64,000 bases of DNA from Natrinema pallidum DSM 3751 (GTDB lineage: Archaea; Halobacteriota; Halobacteria; Halobacteriales; Natrialbaceae). The position numbers were made by a program, and so were the translations under genes. Positions 25,291-35,269 of this stretch are shown in pieces (positions within the stretch are counted from its first letter, which is position 1; every line of letters begins with the position of its first letter). The notes below the pieces were generated by a model. That model saw only the letters and a program-made list of their open reading frames with translations, did not search any database and had not been told where the DNA came from. Location of the stretch: NCBI RefSeq assembly GCF_000337615.1, contig NZ_AOII01000091.1:28866-92865 (forward strand), given 5' to 3'.

Positions 25291-26382
25291 TCAGATAACG
25301 CCCATCTCGTCCAGTCGCTCCGGCAGATAGGTTTCGGTCACGAAGTCGAGGCCGTGAGACGCCAGCGACTGCTGTTCGGACTTCTTCCCGAGGTCGAGTT
25401 GCAGTTCGATCTGTTCCTCCCAGTAGTCGGTCTGGAACCGCGGGTCCTCGAGTTCGCTCTCCAGGGCGTTGATGTCCGAATCGGAGAGCGGGTCTGTCGG
25501 CAGTTCGTACTCGACGATGTCTGCGGGCTGGATGCCGATGAAGTCCGCTTCGGGGGTCGCGAGGTACTCCGAGAGGTGGGCGGACTTGATCGAGCCGTAA
25601 GCGACGGAGCCGTAGATGCGGTACGACCACGGGTCGCCGTCGGTAAACACGGTCACCGGGAGCCCGAGTTCGTCGTGGAGTCGCTTTGTGATCCGGCGGG
25701 TCGCCCGCGCGGGTTGGCCCTTGAGATGGACGATTAGGGCGTTGTACTGCTCGTCGAACCCGTTCTCGACGAGCCGGTCTCGCATCCCACCGGTTTCGAC
25801 GGCGAGAATGAAGTCGGCGTCACAGTCGAGAAACTCGATCGTGTCCGGGTTGTTCGGAATCTGGTACCCGCCCTCGCCGACGTCTTCCTGACAGTGGATC
25901 TCGCGTTCGCCCCGCCGGGTCTGCTCGCGGAGGTGCAACGGCCCCATGAGGGTCGCCCCGGATTCTTCGGGGCGCATGTGGAAGTCCTCGCGGGTAACCC
26001 CGGAGACGATTTCGAGGTCCTCGACCATGCTGTTGGACTCGTCCTGATCGTTGAACTGGGCCTCGTCGTTGTCCCAGCTCTCCGAGAGGTAGTAGAGCTC
26101 ACGCAGGGTCGACGAGCGGTCCTCCTCGAGCTGGTCGGCGAGGAACTCGATCGTGTAGACCGCTTTCAGGAGCTTTCGCGCGCCGCGGACGGAGTTGGCC
26201 GACCGCGTCGACTCGCGGTCGCCGTAAACCCAGACAGCCATCTCCTCGTCGTACTCGATGTTGTTCTTCGTCCGCGTCGGCACGGACATGTGGGGGATCT
26301 CGCCCAGTTCGAACTGGTCGTAGAACTGCGCCGCGAGATCGATCAACTGCTCTCTGGCTTCCTGGTTGTCGTCTGCGCTCAT
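25291..26382 (-). CDS. top6A: DNA topoisomerase VI subunit A
   Basis: A 363-residue Spo11-like subunit that cuts both DNA strands. The catalytic tyrosine is Tyr98 in [13 protein letters not shown], and the Toprim acidic motif is [12 protein letters not shown]. The start at 26380-26382 overlaps the top6B stop by four bases (26379-26382), so A is translated directly after B. Topoisomerase VI decatenates and relaxes DNA with ATP. Confidence 0.97.
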   Translation of the reverse strand: MSADDNQEAREQLIDLAAQFYDQFELGEIPHMSVPTRTKNNIEYDEEMAVWVYGDRESTRSANSVRGARKLLKAVYTIEFLADQLEEDRSSTLRELYYLSESWDNDEAQFNDQDESNSMVEDLEIVSGVTREDFHMRPEESGATLMGPLHLREQTRRGEREIHCQEDVGEGGYQIPNNPDTIEFLDCDADFILAVETGGMRDRLVENGFDEQYNALIVHLKGQPARATRRITKRLHDELGLPVTVFTDGDPWSYRIYGSVAYGSIKSAHLSEYLATPEADFIGIQPADIVEYELPTDPLSDSDINALESELEDPRFQTDYWEEQIELQLDLGKKSEQQSLASHGLDFVTETYLPERLDEMGVI

Positions 26383-28850
26383 TGGTTTACAGTCAGCTTC
26401 TCGCTCTCGACGCCTTTGACGTCCAGATCGAACGTCGCGTCGGCCGGTACCTCGTACTCGAGGGCCGCATCGTCGTCGCTTTGTACCTCGGGTTCCCATT
26501 TGACGAACCACTCGCCGTCCATCTCGACGGTCGTCGCGCCGTCCGAGAGGGCGGTCGGCTCCGCCGAGACGATGTCGGTGATCTCGAGGGATTCGTTCGT
26601 GCTCGAGTTGTTCTCGACGACGACGGAAACGGCCTTTCCGTCGCCGTTTTCGTTCACCTCGCGCTCGACGAGGACGTTGTTCATGATGCGGGCGATCGCG
26701 TCGTCGATGTCGGGTTCGTCGCGGCCGGTGACTTCGGCGACTTTTGTGGCCATCTCCGGGAGAATTTTCCCGAGGACGTTCTGTTTCTTCCGGCGCTGTT
26801 GCATCGACCGGCGCTTGTTGAGGTAGCTCTTGAGGTCGCGGGCCGCCTCCCGGATCGCAAGCTCGATCTCGTCTTCGATCTCCGGGACGTTCGCGACGGC
26901 GTCTTTCGACTCGCTCGTGAAGGGAACGTTCGTCGAGGCGACGTGGATCATGATGACGACCGGCCCGTTCGGCAGACCGGAGCCACCGGGCTGGTCGAGC
27001 CCGTAGTTACGCCAGCCGATCGACTTGACCACGTCCGTCGTCGCACAGGCACCGCGCTGATAGACCAGCGGCACTCGGTTGGCGAATCGCATGACGTCGC
27101 CGGTGCCCTCCGCCGGTAACTCGCCGCCGTAGGCGATCCCGGCCTCGACGATGAACGGATCGCCGCCGGAGACGCCCGCATCGCGGGTCGCGGAGGCGTA
27201 GAAGTCCGCATCGAACTCCTTCTTGAGACCGGCGGTGATGAGGTCCTCGGAGATGGGTGCGAGACACCGCGTCGGCGGTGCCATGATGTCGGTCGCGCGC
27301 ATCGCATCGACGAGGTCGCTGGTGGCGTCGCGGTCGCCGTCGAGTTCCCGGACGAGCGGCGGGTCGTCGGGGACGGTTGCCATCACGCCCCAGATCGCGT
27401 CGGTGACGTTCTCGCGAGCCGTCTCGCCGAAGGAGACATCGTCGTACTCCTCGGTGAGGTCGGCGACCCGGTCGACGTGTTCCCGAAGGTCCGTGCGGGT
27501 GAGTCGATGGCGAACGTTCCCGCCGTCCTCCTCGTCGCTCTCGAGTTCGGCGTCGAACTTGGCGGCGAGTCGGTCGGCGAAGGCGTGGATGATCTCGTCG
27601 TCCTTGCGGGTACTCGTCGCCTCGTCCGCAAGGTCGTGGAGGTCGGTGACCAGCCGGGAGTCGCCGTCTCCCTCGGCCCCGTCGCCCTCCGTCTCGGCGG
27701 CGTCGATCAGTTCGAGCCAGACCGCTTCGACCGCGTTCTCGCGGACGGTGTCGCCGAACGTCGTTCCGTGCTCGTCCTCGACCGCTTCGGCCGCCGATTC
27801 GACCGTCTCGAGCAGTTCGTGGTGTGCGATGCGGTCGCGGTCGGCAACTCCATCGGCGATGGCCTCTGCGAACGCCGCCGTCGCCTCGGCACCCTTGTTC
27901 GCCGTCGCGTCCTCGACCGCGGCGTGGAGGTCGACGTCCTCATGTGTGGCCGGCGGCCGCCAGCGCATTTCGCGGCCGTAGTAGCGGTCGCGGAACGCGT
28001 CGATGATCGACCCGGCCGTCTTCTTCCCGACGCGGGTGAACTCCTCCTGTACGAACCCCGAGACCGTCTGGGAGTCCGTCGCCGTCAGCATCTTCATCAC
28101 CGTCCCGAGTTCGACGCCGTGGGGGTGGGGCCGGATCTCCTCGGTCTCCTCGGGGAGTTGGTCGGTCGCGCGCTCGAACTTGAAGTGTTCCTGGGGTTCG
28201 CGCAACTCGAGGCGGGCGTGGGGGTTGACGACCGCCGTGTGCTTGATGTAGTCGTGAAGTTGCTGGCGGGCGCGCATGTTCGCCTCCATCTCGAGTTCGA
28301 TGCGCGTCCCGTGGGGGCGATCCCAGGTGGTCGTCTCCTCGACACTGATCTCGGGCTCGTTGCTGTCGGTGTCGACGATGAGTTCGAAGTACTCGGCCTC
28401 CTCGGACCCCTGCGTGCGACTGGTGATCTTGGCGGGTTTGCCGCTGGTCAGTTGGGCGTAGAGAACGGCGGCGGAGATCCCGATCCCCTGCTGGCCGCGG
28501 GATTGTTCGCGTGCGTGAAAGCGAGAGCCGTAGAGTAGTTTCCCGAAAACCTTCGGGAGCGATTCCTTGGTCAGCCCCGGACCGTTGTCCTCGACGATCA
28601 GGCGATAGTAGTCGCCGACTTCCTGAATTTCGACGTAGATATCCGGGAGAATGCCCGACTCCTCGGCGGCATCTAAGGCGTTGTCGACGGCCTCCTTGAC
28701 GGCCGTGACGAGGCCTCGAGCGCCGCTGTCGAAGCCGAGCATGTGCTTGTTCTTCTCGAAGAACTCGGCGATGGAGATCGACTGCTGGCTCTCGGCCAGC
28801 TCCTCGGCGATCCCCGGCTCGTCACCGAGTGTCGACTGGAACGACGTCAT
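26379..28850 (-). CDS. top6B: DNA topoisomerase VI subunit B
   Basis: An 823-residue GHKL ATPase subunit. ATP-site motifs are EAVDNALDA (53-61), DNGPGL (88-93) and GQQGIGIS (119-126). The protein is longer than the roughly 530-660 residues of many archaeal Top6B proteins because of an acidic helical region at about 310-500 that contains an internal duplication: residues 340-382 and 449-491 align, both with FG(D/E)TxREN and an AVW/AIW ending. A TATA-like ttttagcc lies about 26 bp upstream of the ATG. Confidence 0.96.
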   Translation of the reverse strand: MTSFQSTLGDEPGIAEELAESQQSISIAEFFEKNKHMLGFDSGARGLVTAVKEAVDNALDAAEESGILPDIYVEIQEVGDYYRLIVEDNGPGLTKESLPKVFGKLLYGSRFHAREQSRGQQGIGISAAVLYAQLTSGKPAKITSRTQGSEEAEYFELIVDTDSNEPEISVEETTTWDRPHGTRIELEMEANMRARQQLHDYIKHTAVVNPHARLELREPQEHFKFERATDQLPEETEEIRPHPHGVELGTVMKMLTATDSQTVSGFVQEEFTRVGKKTAGSIIDAFRDRYYGREMRWRPPATHEDVDLHAAVEDATANKGAEATAAFAEAIADGVADRDRIAHHELLETVESAAEAVEDEHGTTFGDTVRENAVEAVWLELIDAAETEGDGAEGDGDSRLVTDLHDLADEATSTRKDDEIIHAFADRLAAKFDAELESDEEDGGNVRHRLTRTDLREHVDRVADLTEEYDDVSFGETARENVTDAIWGVMATVPDDPPLVRELDGDRDATSDLVDAMRATDIMAPPTRCLAPISEDLITAGLKKEFDADFYASATRDAGVSGGDPFIVEAGIAYGGELPAEGTGDVMRFANRVPLVYQRGACATTDVVKSIGWRNYGLDQPGGSGLPNGPVVIMIHVASTNVPFTSESKDAVANVPEIEDEIELAIREAARDLKSYLNKRRSMQQRRKKQNVLGKILPEMATKVAEVTGRDEPDIDDAIARIMNNVLVEREVNENGDGKAVSVVVENNSSTNESLEITDIVSAEPTALSDGATTVEMDGEWFVKWEPEVQSDDDAALEYEVPADATFDLDVKGVESEKLTVNQ

Positions 28851-28969
28851 CGTCTCCCTGTACTAACGGGGAGGCTAAAAGGTGTGTGCTACCGGAGTGA
28901 AAGTGAATCCGCAGCGGCGTTTTCACTGCATCGGTGCCACAAACCGGGACGGTTGCGGGTTCCGCCCGG

Positions 28970-29326
28970 TTAGTAGGTGATGATCTCGTAATCGTCGTCG
29001 ATCAGCGAGCGGATGCTTGGGTGGCCCTCGTTGTCGTCGATCGTGACGACCCCGGCATCGTCGATCGCATCCTCGACGCCGAACGCGCCCGCGCAGTAGT
29101 CACAGGCCGCCGCTTTGTCGCTGACCGACCGGTAGCGGTCGTGATAGTCGTGGTCCTCGGCTTCCAGTTCCGGAATCCACTGGGTCCCGGCCCCGTCGAA
29201 AATGAGTTCGAGGTCGTCGTCGGGGTTCTCGGCGAACCCCCTGGCCGCCTCGAGGCCGTTGACGAGTCGCCCGGTATCGCTGTGCGATTCGGTGCCTGCC
29301 AGGATTACGATGGCTGCGTTCGTCAT
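28970..29326 (-). CDS. DsrE/F-like family protein
   Basis: A 118-residue protein with the DsrE/F-like layout (AAIVILAGTESHSDTGRLVNGL at the start, a central LIFDGAGTQW, and CDYCAGAFG near residue 76). The CxxC at 75-78 could be a thiol site. Members include sulfur-relay proteins and many uncharacterised small proteins. A TATA-like element lies about 28 bp upstream of the start. Confidence 0.75.
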   Translation of the reverse strand: MTNAAIVILAGTESHSDTGRLVNGLEAARGFAENPDDDLELIFDGAGTQWIPELEAEDHDYHDRYRSVSDKAAACDYCAGAFGVEDAIDDAGVVTIDDNEGHPSIRSLIDDDYEIITY

Positions 29327-29477
29327 TACGGAGGGAGGGACGCCGGTGAACTACAAAAGGGACCGGCGGTCGTGTGCCGCGGTCGAAGAGCCGTCAACGG
29401 CGGCGACTGTCAGTCGACTCGAGGCGTGCGATATCGGGGGCGGAACGCGATGGGCGGTATCAGCCTGCTGGACGGCG

Positions 29478-30902
29478 TCAGTGATCGTGCCCGTCACCCC
29501 GCGTGAACTGCCCCGAAACGGCCCGCTGGACGACCTCCGAGAGTGCGGGGTGGATGTGGACCGAGTCCCGGATGTCCCGAACCGTTCCGGAGCCGGCCGT
29601 CATCGCAACGACGACCTCCTGAATCAGATCCGAGGCCCCGGGGCCGATGATGTGACAACCCAGAATCTCGCCCTTGAGGTCGATGATCGGCTTGACGAAC
29701 CCCTCGGCTTTCATCGCCGACCCGCGGGCGGTCTCCTCGTAGCGGTAGGTGCGCGTGGCGTACTCCCGGTCCGACTCCCGCAACTCCTGCTCGGTCAGTC
29801 CGACGCCGGCGACCGCCGGCGAGCCGAAGACGGCAAAGGGCATCGCCGAGTAGTCGACCGGCTCGAGGTCCTCGCCGAACAGGTTCCGCGCGACGGTCCG
29901 TGCCTCGTGGTTGGCGTTGTGTTTCAGCAGGTACTCGCCGACGACGTCGCCGAGCGCCCAGACGCCGTCGGCGGTCGTGCGTAGGTACGCGTCCGTCTCG
30001 ACGAAGCCGGCCGCGTCGGTCTCGATCCCCGCGGCCTCGACGTTCAGCGTGTCGGTGTTGGGGACGCGACCGGCGGCGACGAGCAGTTCGTCGCCGGTGA
30101 CCGAGACCGTCTCGACGTCGTTCGCCGCATTGCCTCCCGGTTCCGGGAACGGGCGGGCCTCAAGGGTGATCGCGTCCCCTGACTCCACGACGGCGGTGGC
30201 CTCGTAACCGGTGTAGACATCGAACCGGTCGGCGTAGCGCTCGGTGAACTCGGCGGCGACCGCCGCGTCGGCGTCGGGAAGCAGGTGCGGCCGACGGCCG
30301 ACGATCGACACGTCGCTGCCGAAGGTGCCGAAGAAGTGGCCCAGTTCCGCGGCGATGTAGCCGCCGCCGACGATGATCAGGTGGTCCGGCGGGGACTCGA
30401 GTTGCAGCGCCTCGCGGCTGGTGAGGTAGTCGACGGCTTCAAGCCCGTCGATCGGCGGGACTGCCGGGCGGGTCCCGGCCGCCACGAGGACGGTGTCGGC
30501 AGTGAGCCGTTCGCCGTCGTGGTCGCCGTCGGCGAGTTCGATCGTCCGCTCGTCGACGAACCGGGCCTCGGCCTTGTACAGATCGTGGCGGTCCGACGAG
30601 GCGAGGCCGCGCTCGATCGCGTCGGAACTGCTGTGAACGTCCTCGGTGACCTCGCGGACGATCTCGGCGATGTCGACGTCCTCGACGGTCGCGTCGATGT
30701 GGAACTCGTCGGCCCGCTCGATCGTCTTCAGGACGTCGGCGTGATACAGCAACTGCTTCGAGGGGATACAGCCGCGGTTCAGACAGGTCCCGCCCAGCCG
30801 CCCCTTCTCGACGATCGCGACCGACTGGCCCTGATTCGCCGCCGCGTTCGCCACGTCGAGCCCCGATCCGGAGCCGATGACGAGGAAGTCGTACTCCTCC
30901 AT
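29478..30902 (-). CDS. Pyridine nucleotide-disulfide oxidoreductase (dihydrolipoamide dehydrogenase-like)
   Basis: A 474-residue FAD/NAD(P) flavoprotein. The FAD site is VIGSGSGLDVANAA, the redox disulfide GGTCLNRGCIPSKQL, the NAD(P) site IIVGGGYIAAELG, and the active-site His in HIHPALSEVV sits near the C-terminus, so a complete class I disulfide reductase. The GSGSGLDVA opening is closer to mycothione-reductase-like enzymes than to the Lpd that accompanies 2-oxoacid dehydrogenases; no such complex is nearby, so the disulfide substrate is open. Confidence 0.9.
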   Translation of the reverse strand: MEEYDFLVIGSGSGLDVANAAANQGQSVAIVEKGRLGGTCLNRGCIPSKQLLYHADVLKTIERADEFHIDATVEDVDIAEIVREVTEDVHSSSDAIERGLASSDRHDLYKAEARFVDERTIELADGDHDGERLTADTVLVAAGTRPAVPPIDGLEAVDYLTSREALQLESPPDHLIIVGGGYIAAELGHFFGTFGSDVSIVGRRPHLLPDADAAVAAEFTERYADRFDVYTGYEATAVVESGDAITLEARPFPEPGGNAANDVETVSVTGDELLVAAGRVPNTDTLNVEAAGIETDAAGFVETDAYLRTTADGVWALGDVVGEYLLKHNANHEARTVARNLFGEDLEPVDYSAMPFAVFGSPAVAGVGLTEQELRESDREYATRTYRYEETARGSAMKAEGFVKPIIDLKGEILGCHIIGPGASDLIQEVVVAMTAGSGTVRDIRDSVHIHPALSEVVQRAVSGQFTRGDGHDH

Positions 30903-31009
30903 AGGCGGAGGACGGCCCCCAACGCAATGAATAGCGGGCCACGCTTCTGCAGGACTCGGGCGGAATCCGCTCCGGTGGTGTCCGAAAACTACCGAAAACC
31001 AACCCCGCG

Positions 31010-32014
31010 CTACTCCTCGACCGGCGGCCACTCCCAGGCGTCCGCCTCGACCACGCCGAGGAGTCGCCGTCGCCGCTCGGTCAGGTCGGCGAGTTCCTCG
31101 GCGAAGACCCCGTCGGAGACGGTCGGTATGTCGTCCTCACGCAGGCGCTCGAGGTCCGGCGCTCGCGGAACCGACGGCGCGGGCTCGATGAACGAGTCGT
31201 CCAACGTCTCGAGGTAGCTCTGTGCGCTCGAGCGGCCGTTCTCGACGATGGCGGGGTCGAGCCCCTGTCCCTCGGGCATCGCGTACCGGGACAGCATGAG
31301 CGCCTCGTCGAGGATCGGGACGGCGACGGCCGAGGCCCGAGAGGCCTGCTCGCTGTGGTAGTAGTGCAGGATCGGGTAGGACTTGTGCTGTTCGGCGAGG
31401 GTACTCAGGTCCGCCGCGAGCGACTCGACGGTCAGTTCGAGCCCGCGGAAATCCTCGCCGTTCCAGCCGGTTCGGAGGACCGCTTCGCTGCGGTCGCCCA
31501 ATCCCGTCACGGTGCTGGCGAAGGAGCGTTTGTCGGCGACGGCACCGAGGACGGTCAGGACGTAGGAGACGCCGAGCGTGACGAAGGCCATTCCGGAGGC
31601 CGTCGTGAACGCGCTGGCGACCTCCCAGACGTTACCGCCGTAGACGGGGGTGTAGTCGCCGTTCCCGTCCGTGAACATCGTGTAGGCGACGTAGTAGAAC
31701 CGCCCCCACCAGTCGGCGGGACCGCCGGTCCGGCTGTTGACGACGGCAAGGGGCTCGCTCGCGAAGACGATCGTCCAGCCGATCCAGATGAGCCCGATCC
31801 ACGTCGCGAGCGTGAGCATCAGAATGAGGGGACCCGCGAGACTGAGCGCGCGGTTGCGGTCCCCCGTCGCGGCGCGCAGCCCCTTCCAGATCCCCGTCGT
31901 GAGCCGGCCCGAGACGGGGCCGGAGCCGCCGTCGACCCACAGCGTCGTCCAGACGATGTCGACGATGCCGGTGACGAGGATGACGACCCCGATAGCGAGA
32001 TAGAACGGGTTCAT
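31010..32014 (-). CDS. Potassium-channel-like protein with GNGDY filter
   Basis: A 334-residue protein with three or four N-terminal membrane helices (about residues 3-25, 58-85, 130-162) and a pore segment containing TMFTDGNGDYTP. The filter is GNGD rather than the usual GYGD of K+ channels. A soluble C-terminal domain of about 170 residues (residues 165-334, helical) follows. The start overlaps the stop of the upstream SGNH-like gene by four bases (32011-32014). Ion selectivity cannot be inferred with confidence. Confidence 0.75.
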   Translation of the reverse strand: MNPFYLAIGVVILVTGIVDIVWTTLWVDGGSGPVSGRLTTGIWKGLRAATGDRNRALSLAGPLILMLTLATWIGLIWIGWTIVFASEPLAVVNSRTGGPADWWGRFYYVAYTMFTDGNGDYTPVYGGNVWEVASAFTTASGMAFVTLGVSYVLTVLGAVADKRSFASTVTGLGDRSEAVLRTGWNGEDFRGLELTVESLAADLSTLAEQHKSYPILHYYHSEQASRASAVAVPILDEALMLSRYAMPEGQGLDPAIVENGRSSAQSYLETLDDSFIEPAPSVPRAPDLERLREDDIPTVSDGVFAEELADLTERRRRLLGVVEADAWEWPPVEE

Positions 32015-33270
32015 TCGACGACCGCTCGCCGCTCGAGGCTCTCGGCCAGCACCTGCGCGATTTCCGCGTTGGTCTCGGGGCTGTAGTGGCCGCCCTCACC
32101 GCGTTCGACGTATAGCGACTCGACATCGCCGTCGTCGGGGATGAGATGCGTGGCCATGTCGATCGTCGTCAACGCGTCGTATCGCTCCTCGAGTCGCTCC
32201 ATCAGGTCGCCGTGGATCGGCCCGTGTTCTGACTCGTAGGTCGCGTACCGGAGTTGCTGGACCAGCACGAACGTCGGCTCGAAACCCCGTTCGGCCGCGT
32301 AGTCGACGAACTCCTCGACGAGCGCGTCGAAGAGGAACTCGTGGGTCTCGAACAGCCGCTCGTGATACCGGACGCGGGGCCGTTCGAGCCGCAGCGCCGA
32401 CTGCGTCTGGGCCAGGTCGAAGTCGATCCCCGGCAGCGACCGGCCGAGCCGGCGCTCGAGTTCCTTCCCGACCGTATACGCTGCGTACCGGACGTGTTCG
32501 TTCCGCTCGAGGAAGGCCGCGGTGTAGGGCCGCGTCGCGAAGTGCGGTTTGAACCAGTGATCGTAATGGAAGTCGTACTCCCGGAGGACATCGGCTTTCG
32601 ACTCGAGGTCGAGCAGGTCCGTCTTCTCGTCGACGGGGCTGTCGATCCGCTCCAACTCGCCGTCCTTGAGGACGTACCGTGGCTTGACCGCGAGGACGTT
32701 CCCGAACTCCTGATAGTGTTTCCAGACCGAGAGGATGCGCGCGATCGAGGAGGCGGTGACGACCATGAACACGTGGTCGGTCGGATCGTCCGGATACTGG
32801 CGCTTGAGCCGCATGAGCGCCTGGTCGAGGCCGTAGTTCCCGCCGCCGTAGTTGGCGACGTGAGTGTCGAGTTCCGCCGCGAGGTAGTGCTGGAACGTCT
32901 CGTCGTTGTCGACCTCCCGGCAGAAGCAGTAGGAGTCGCCGTACGTCGAGACGGTGAGTTCGGCGTCGGGGTCGCGCTCTGCCGCCGGACAGACCCGGCT
33001 CGCGTACTCGTCGGTGGCGTAGGTCACGACGCTCCGGACCTCCTCGCCGGGAAGGTGGTCGCCGGTGTCTTTCTGTTTTTCCCGATTCGGCTGGGGACAC
33101 CAGCCCAGTTCGGGGTCGAAACTGCTGAACTTCCCCAGTAACTCCCGGTCGATCTCGGGGAACTCCTCGGTAGCGACCGAGGGAATCAGTTCGAGCGCCC
33201 GGTACGACACGACCTCGAGGACCACCGCACAACCGACGAGAACGAGCACGCCGGCGACGAGCGGAAGCAT
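32011..33270 (-). CDS. Membrane-anchored SGNH-hydrolase-like protein
   Basis: A 419-residue protein with an N-terminal membrane helix (residues 2-24) and an extracellular or cytosolic SGNH/GDSL-like domain: STYGDSYCFCREV (block I with Ser), ANYGGGNYGLDQAL (Gly region), and GGHYSPETNAEIA (block V His). The order and spacing match SGNH enzymes that deacylate or acylate glycans. It is translated just before the overlapping channel gene, so both probably form one unit. The substrate is unknown. Confidence 0.7.
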   Translation of the reverse strand: MLPLVAGVLVLVGCAVVLEVVSYRALELIPSVATEEFPEIDRELLGKFSSFDPELGWCPQPNREKQKDTGDHLPGEEVRSVVTYATDEYASRVCPAAERDPDAELTVSTYGDSYCFCREVDNDETFQHYLAAELDTHVANYGGGNYGLDQALMRLKRQYPDDPTDHVFMVVTASSIARILSVWKHYQEFGNVLAVKPRYVLKDGELERIDSPVDEKTDLLDLESKADVLREYDFHYDHWFKPHFATRPYTAAFLERNEHVRYAAYTVGKELERRLGRSLPGIDFDLAQTQSALRLERPRVRYHERLFETHEFLFDALVEEFVDYAAERGFEPTFVLVQQLRYATYESEHGPIHGDLMERLEERYDALTTIDMATHLIPDDGDVESLYVERGEGGHYSPETNAEIAQVLAESLERRAVVE

Positions 33271-33538
33271 CGGCCCATCCTACCAGAACGGGGGATAAGT
33301 CGATTGTGCCGGAGTATGCCACATTCGGAACGACGGCGACGGCCGTCCCGTTTCGCCCCGGTGGACCGGTTTAGCGGGGATCTCGACAGGCAACTCCCGA
33401 CAAGCGGGAGGCGGCGGTCGAGACGCACGAACGGTCCAGCGAGCAGGCCGAAACGCAGTTCGAACGGCGGTGAGACGGACCGTTCCCGACGTATTCATAC
33501 CGGGATTGGTGACCCCGTCGCTCGCCAACGGGCCGCTC

Positions 33539-34777
33539 TCAGAGGAGTTCGACGATCGATCGAGTCAGCGATTCGGCCGTCACGAGGGAGATCAGGAACA
33601 TCAGCACCACGGCGGCGAGGAAGACCGCTTGCTCGAGTCGACTCGGATCGACGTACCGTTTGATCGCCGCGAACAACGCCAGCGAGGTGATCGGCAGGCC
33701 GACGACACCGTTGACCGCGGGCATCAGGAGCGCCAGCCTGACGGGTGTGAACTCGGTAAACGCCAGGATCGGAATCGCAAGGGCGACGGAGAGTCCGATC
33801 AGGAAGTGAACGGTCCGGCGGAAGTGCATGTCGCCGAACTGCGTGTGCAACGCGTAGGATTGGGGCACCATGAACCCGGCGGCGAACAGCGTGCCGGTTG
33901 CGCTCGTAAAGGATGCAGCGCCGACGGCGAGGACGAACACGCCGAGGACCCACGGCCCGACCATATCGATGAGTGGCCGTGCGGGTGCGGTCAGCGTGAG
34001 CGTCCCATCGGGAATGGCCATCGCCGCCGCGATGATCACCGTCGCGCTGAGGACGACGACAGCGGCCAGTCCGAACGTGTGGTCTTTCCGGTACCGGGAG
34101 ACGGCCTCCCAGTCCTTTTCGTGTTGCATGCTCGTCTGAATGAAGAAGTTCGGATAGTAGACCGTCGTCCCCATCAGCGCGATGATCATCGTCAGATAGT
34201 CGAAGTCGGCGGAAATCGTCGGGACGAATCCGAGGGCGACCCCCCCGAGCGACGGCTGGAGGTTCGCGACGATAACGAGATACGAGGCGAAGATACCGAG
34301 CACGAGCGTGGCGATGACGCCCTCGATACGGCTGTAGACACGGAGTTCGACCAGCGAGATGCCGAGCGCAGCCGTGACGATAATGCCCACGTACAAACTC
34401 GAGAGCGGGGTCAGAAAGACCAGTGCAGCCCCGGCGAGCGCGTAGTTGGCGACGCTCCAGAACTGCATGATGAATGCGATGCCGATGGCAAACGGTTTGG
34501 CCGCCGTCGGTCCGATCACGTCCCTGATGTACTCCATGAGCGGTTCGTTCCTCGCCGCCAGTCGGGCCGACATCTCGTGCATCGTTAGCCCGACGCCGAG
34601 CGCCAGCGGCATGACCCACAACAGACCGAATCCGAAGCCGACGCCCGCTTGCGTCAGAATGTACACGGACCCGGCTCCGAAAATATTCGCCGCAAAGAGG
34701 AGCCCGAGCCCGTATTGATGAACGGTTTCTTTGGCCTTTTCGACGGAAACGTCCACTGCGGTACTGTGTTTTTCCAT
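33539..34777 (-). CDS. Second divergent Nramp-family transporter
   Basis: A 412-residue protein with about eleven helices. Helix 1 reads GLGLLFAANIFGAGSVYILTQAG, where the canonical DPGN is absent (FGAG instead); helix 6 contains GTTVYYPNFFIQTSMQHEKDW, with no MPH. A large upstream open frame was excluded because it has no transporter character and would add 94 residues. Substrate unknown. It lies 1.8 kb from the topoisomerase/gyrase-proteasome core but has no functional link visible. Confidence 0.8.
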   Translation of the reverse strand: MEKHSTAVDVSVEKAKETVHQYGLGLLFAANIFGAGSVYILTQAGVGFGFGLLWVMPLALGVGLTMHEMSARLAARNEPLMEYIRDVIGPTAAKPFAIGIAFIMQFWSVANYALAGAALVFLTPLSSLYVGIIVTAALGISLVELRVYSRIEGVIATLVLGIFASYLVIVANLQPSLGGVALGFVPTISADFDYLTMIIALMGTTVYYPNFFIQTSMQHEKDWEAVSRYRKDHTFGLAAVVVLSATVIIAAAMAIPDGTLTLTAPARPLIDMVGPWVLGVFVLAVGAASFTSATGTLFAAGFMVPQSYALHTQFGDMHFRRTVHFLIGLSVALAIPILAFTEFTPVRLALLMPAVNGVVGLPITSLALFAAIKRYVDPSRLEQAVFLAAVVLMFLISLVTAESLTRSIVELL

Positions 34778-35269
34778 GAGTCGTGGCGTCCAGAAACGCG
34801 GCAGGTGTCTCGGCCACCTCGAGCTACCGACGGCCGCCGATTTCGAGGCGGGTCGGCCGGAAGCACGCACCTGTGTACACCTGTACGGAATGCTGTACCA
34901 GCGTAACGGCTGGGAGTCGGTTGAGGGAACCGCTTGAAATAGCAGATGGCTCTTTGGCTCACCGACTCGAGACCGGTCGTCGGTACCGGAAACAGAGACG
35001 TGTCTCAGCAACGAGAGCGACGCCATCGGACTGTAATGGCGACCGCTGAGAGGCTCCACGAGGCGGCGCGTGGGTCGGTCGAACGGCTTCGGCGCTTAAC
35101 GGGCGGCTCGCTGTCGGCTCCCCGCGATTACGTCGCATTCCCGGGCTCGCGGCGTCTGCTGGCAGTACGTTCTTGCGTGTCCGGGACGAACGGGCCGCCG
35201 TAGGCCAGGTTGCCTTCAGAAGAAGGCCTATATATTTCTATCCCTTACCAGAGGTGAAGACTGAAATCT
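34778..35269. other. Intergenic region between Nramp-like gene and psmA
   Basis: A 492-bp divergent spacer. A strong TATA box for psmA lies at its right end (35228-35237). No convincing gene or RNA was found in the rest; an internal ATG at 35037 starts only a short unrelated frame. Confidence 0.55.
35228..35237 (+). promoter_or_regulatory. psmA promoter (TATA box)
   Basis: ctatatattt is the strongest TATA box in the window; it lies about 37 bp upstream of the psmA ATG, so a short leader of around ten bases is expected. Confidence 0.7.

Noticed and set aside
35037..35203. Short open frames in the spacer before psmA
   Set aside because: They have no conserved composition and no promoter. They fit random frames in GC-rich DNA.
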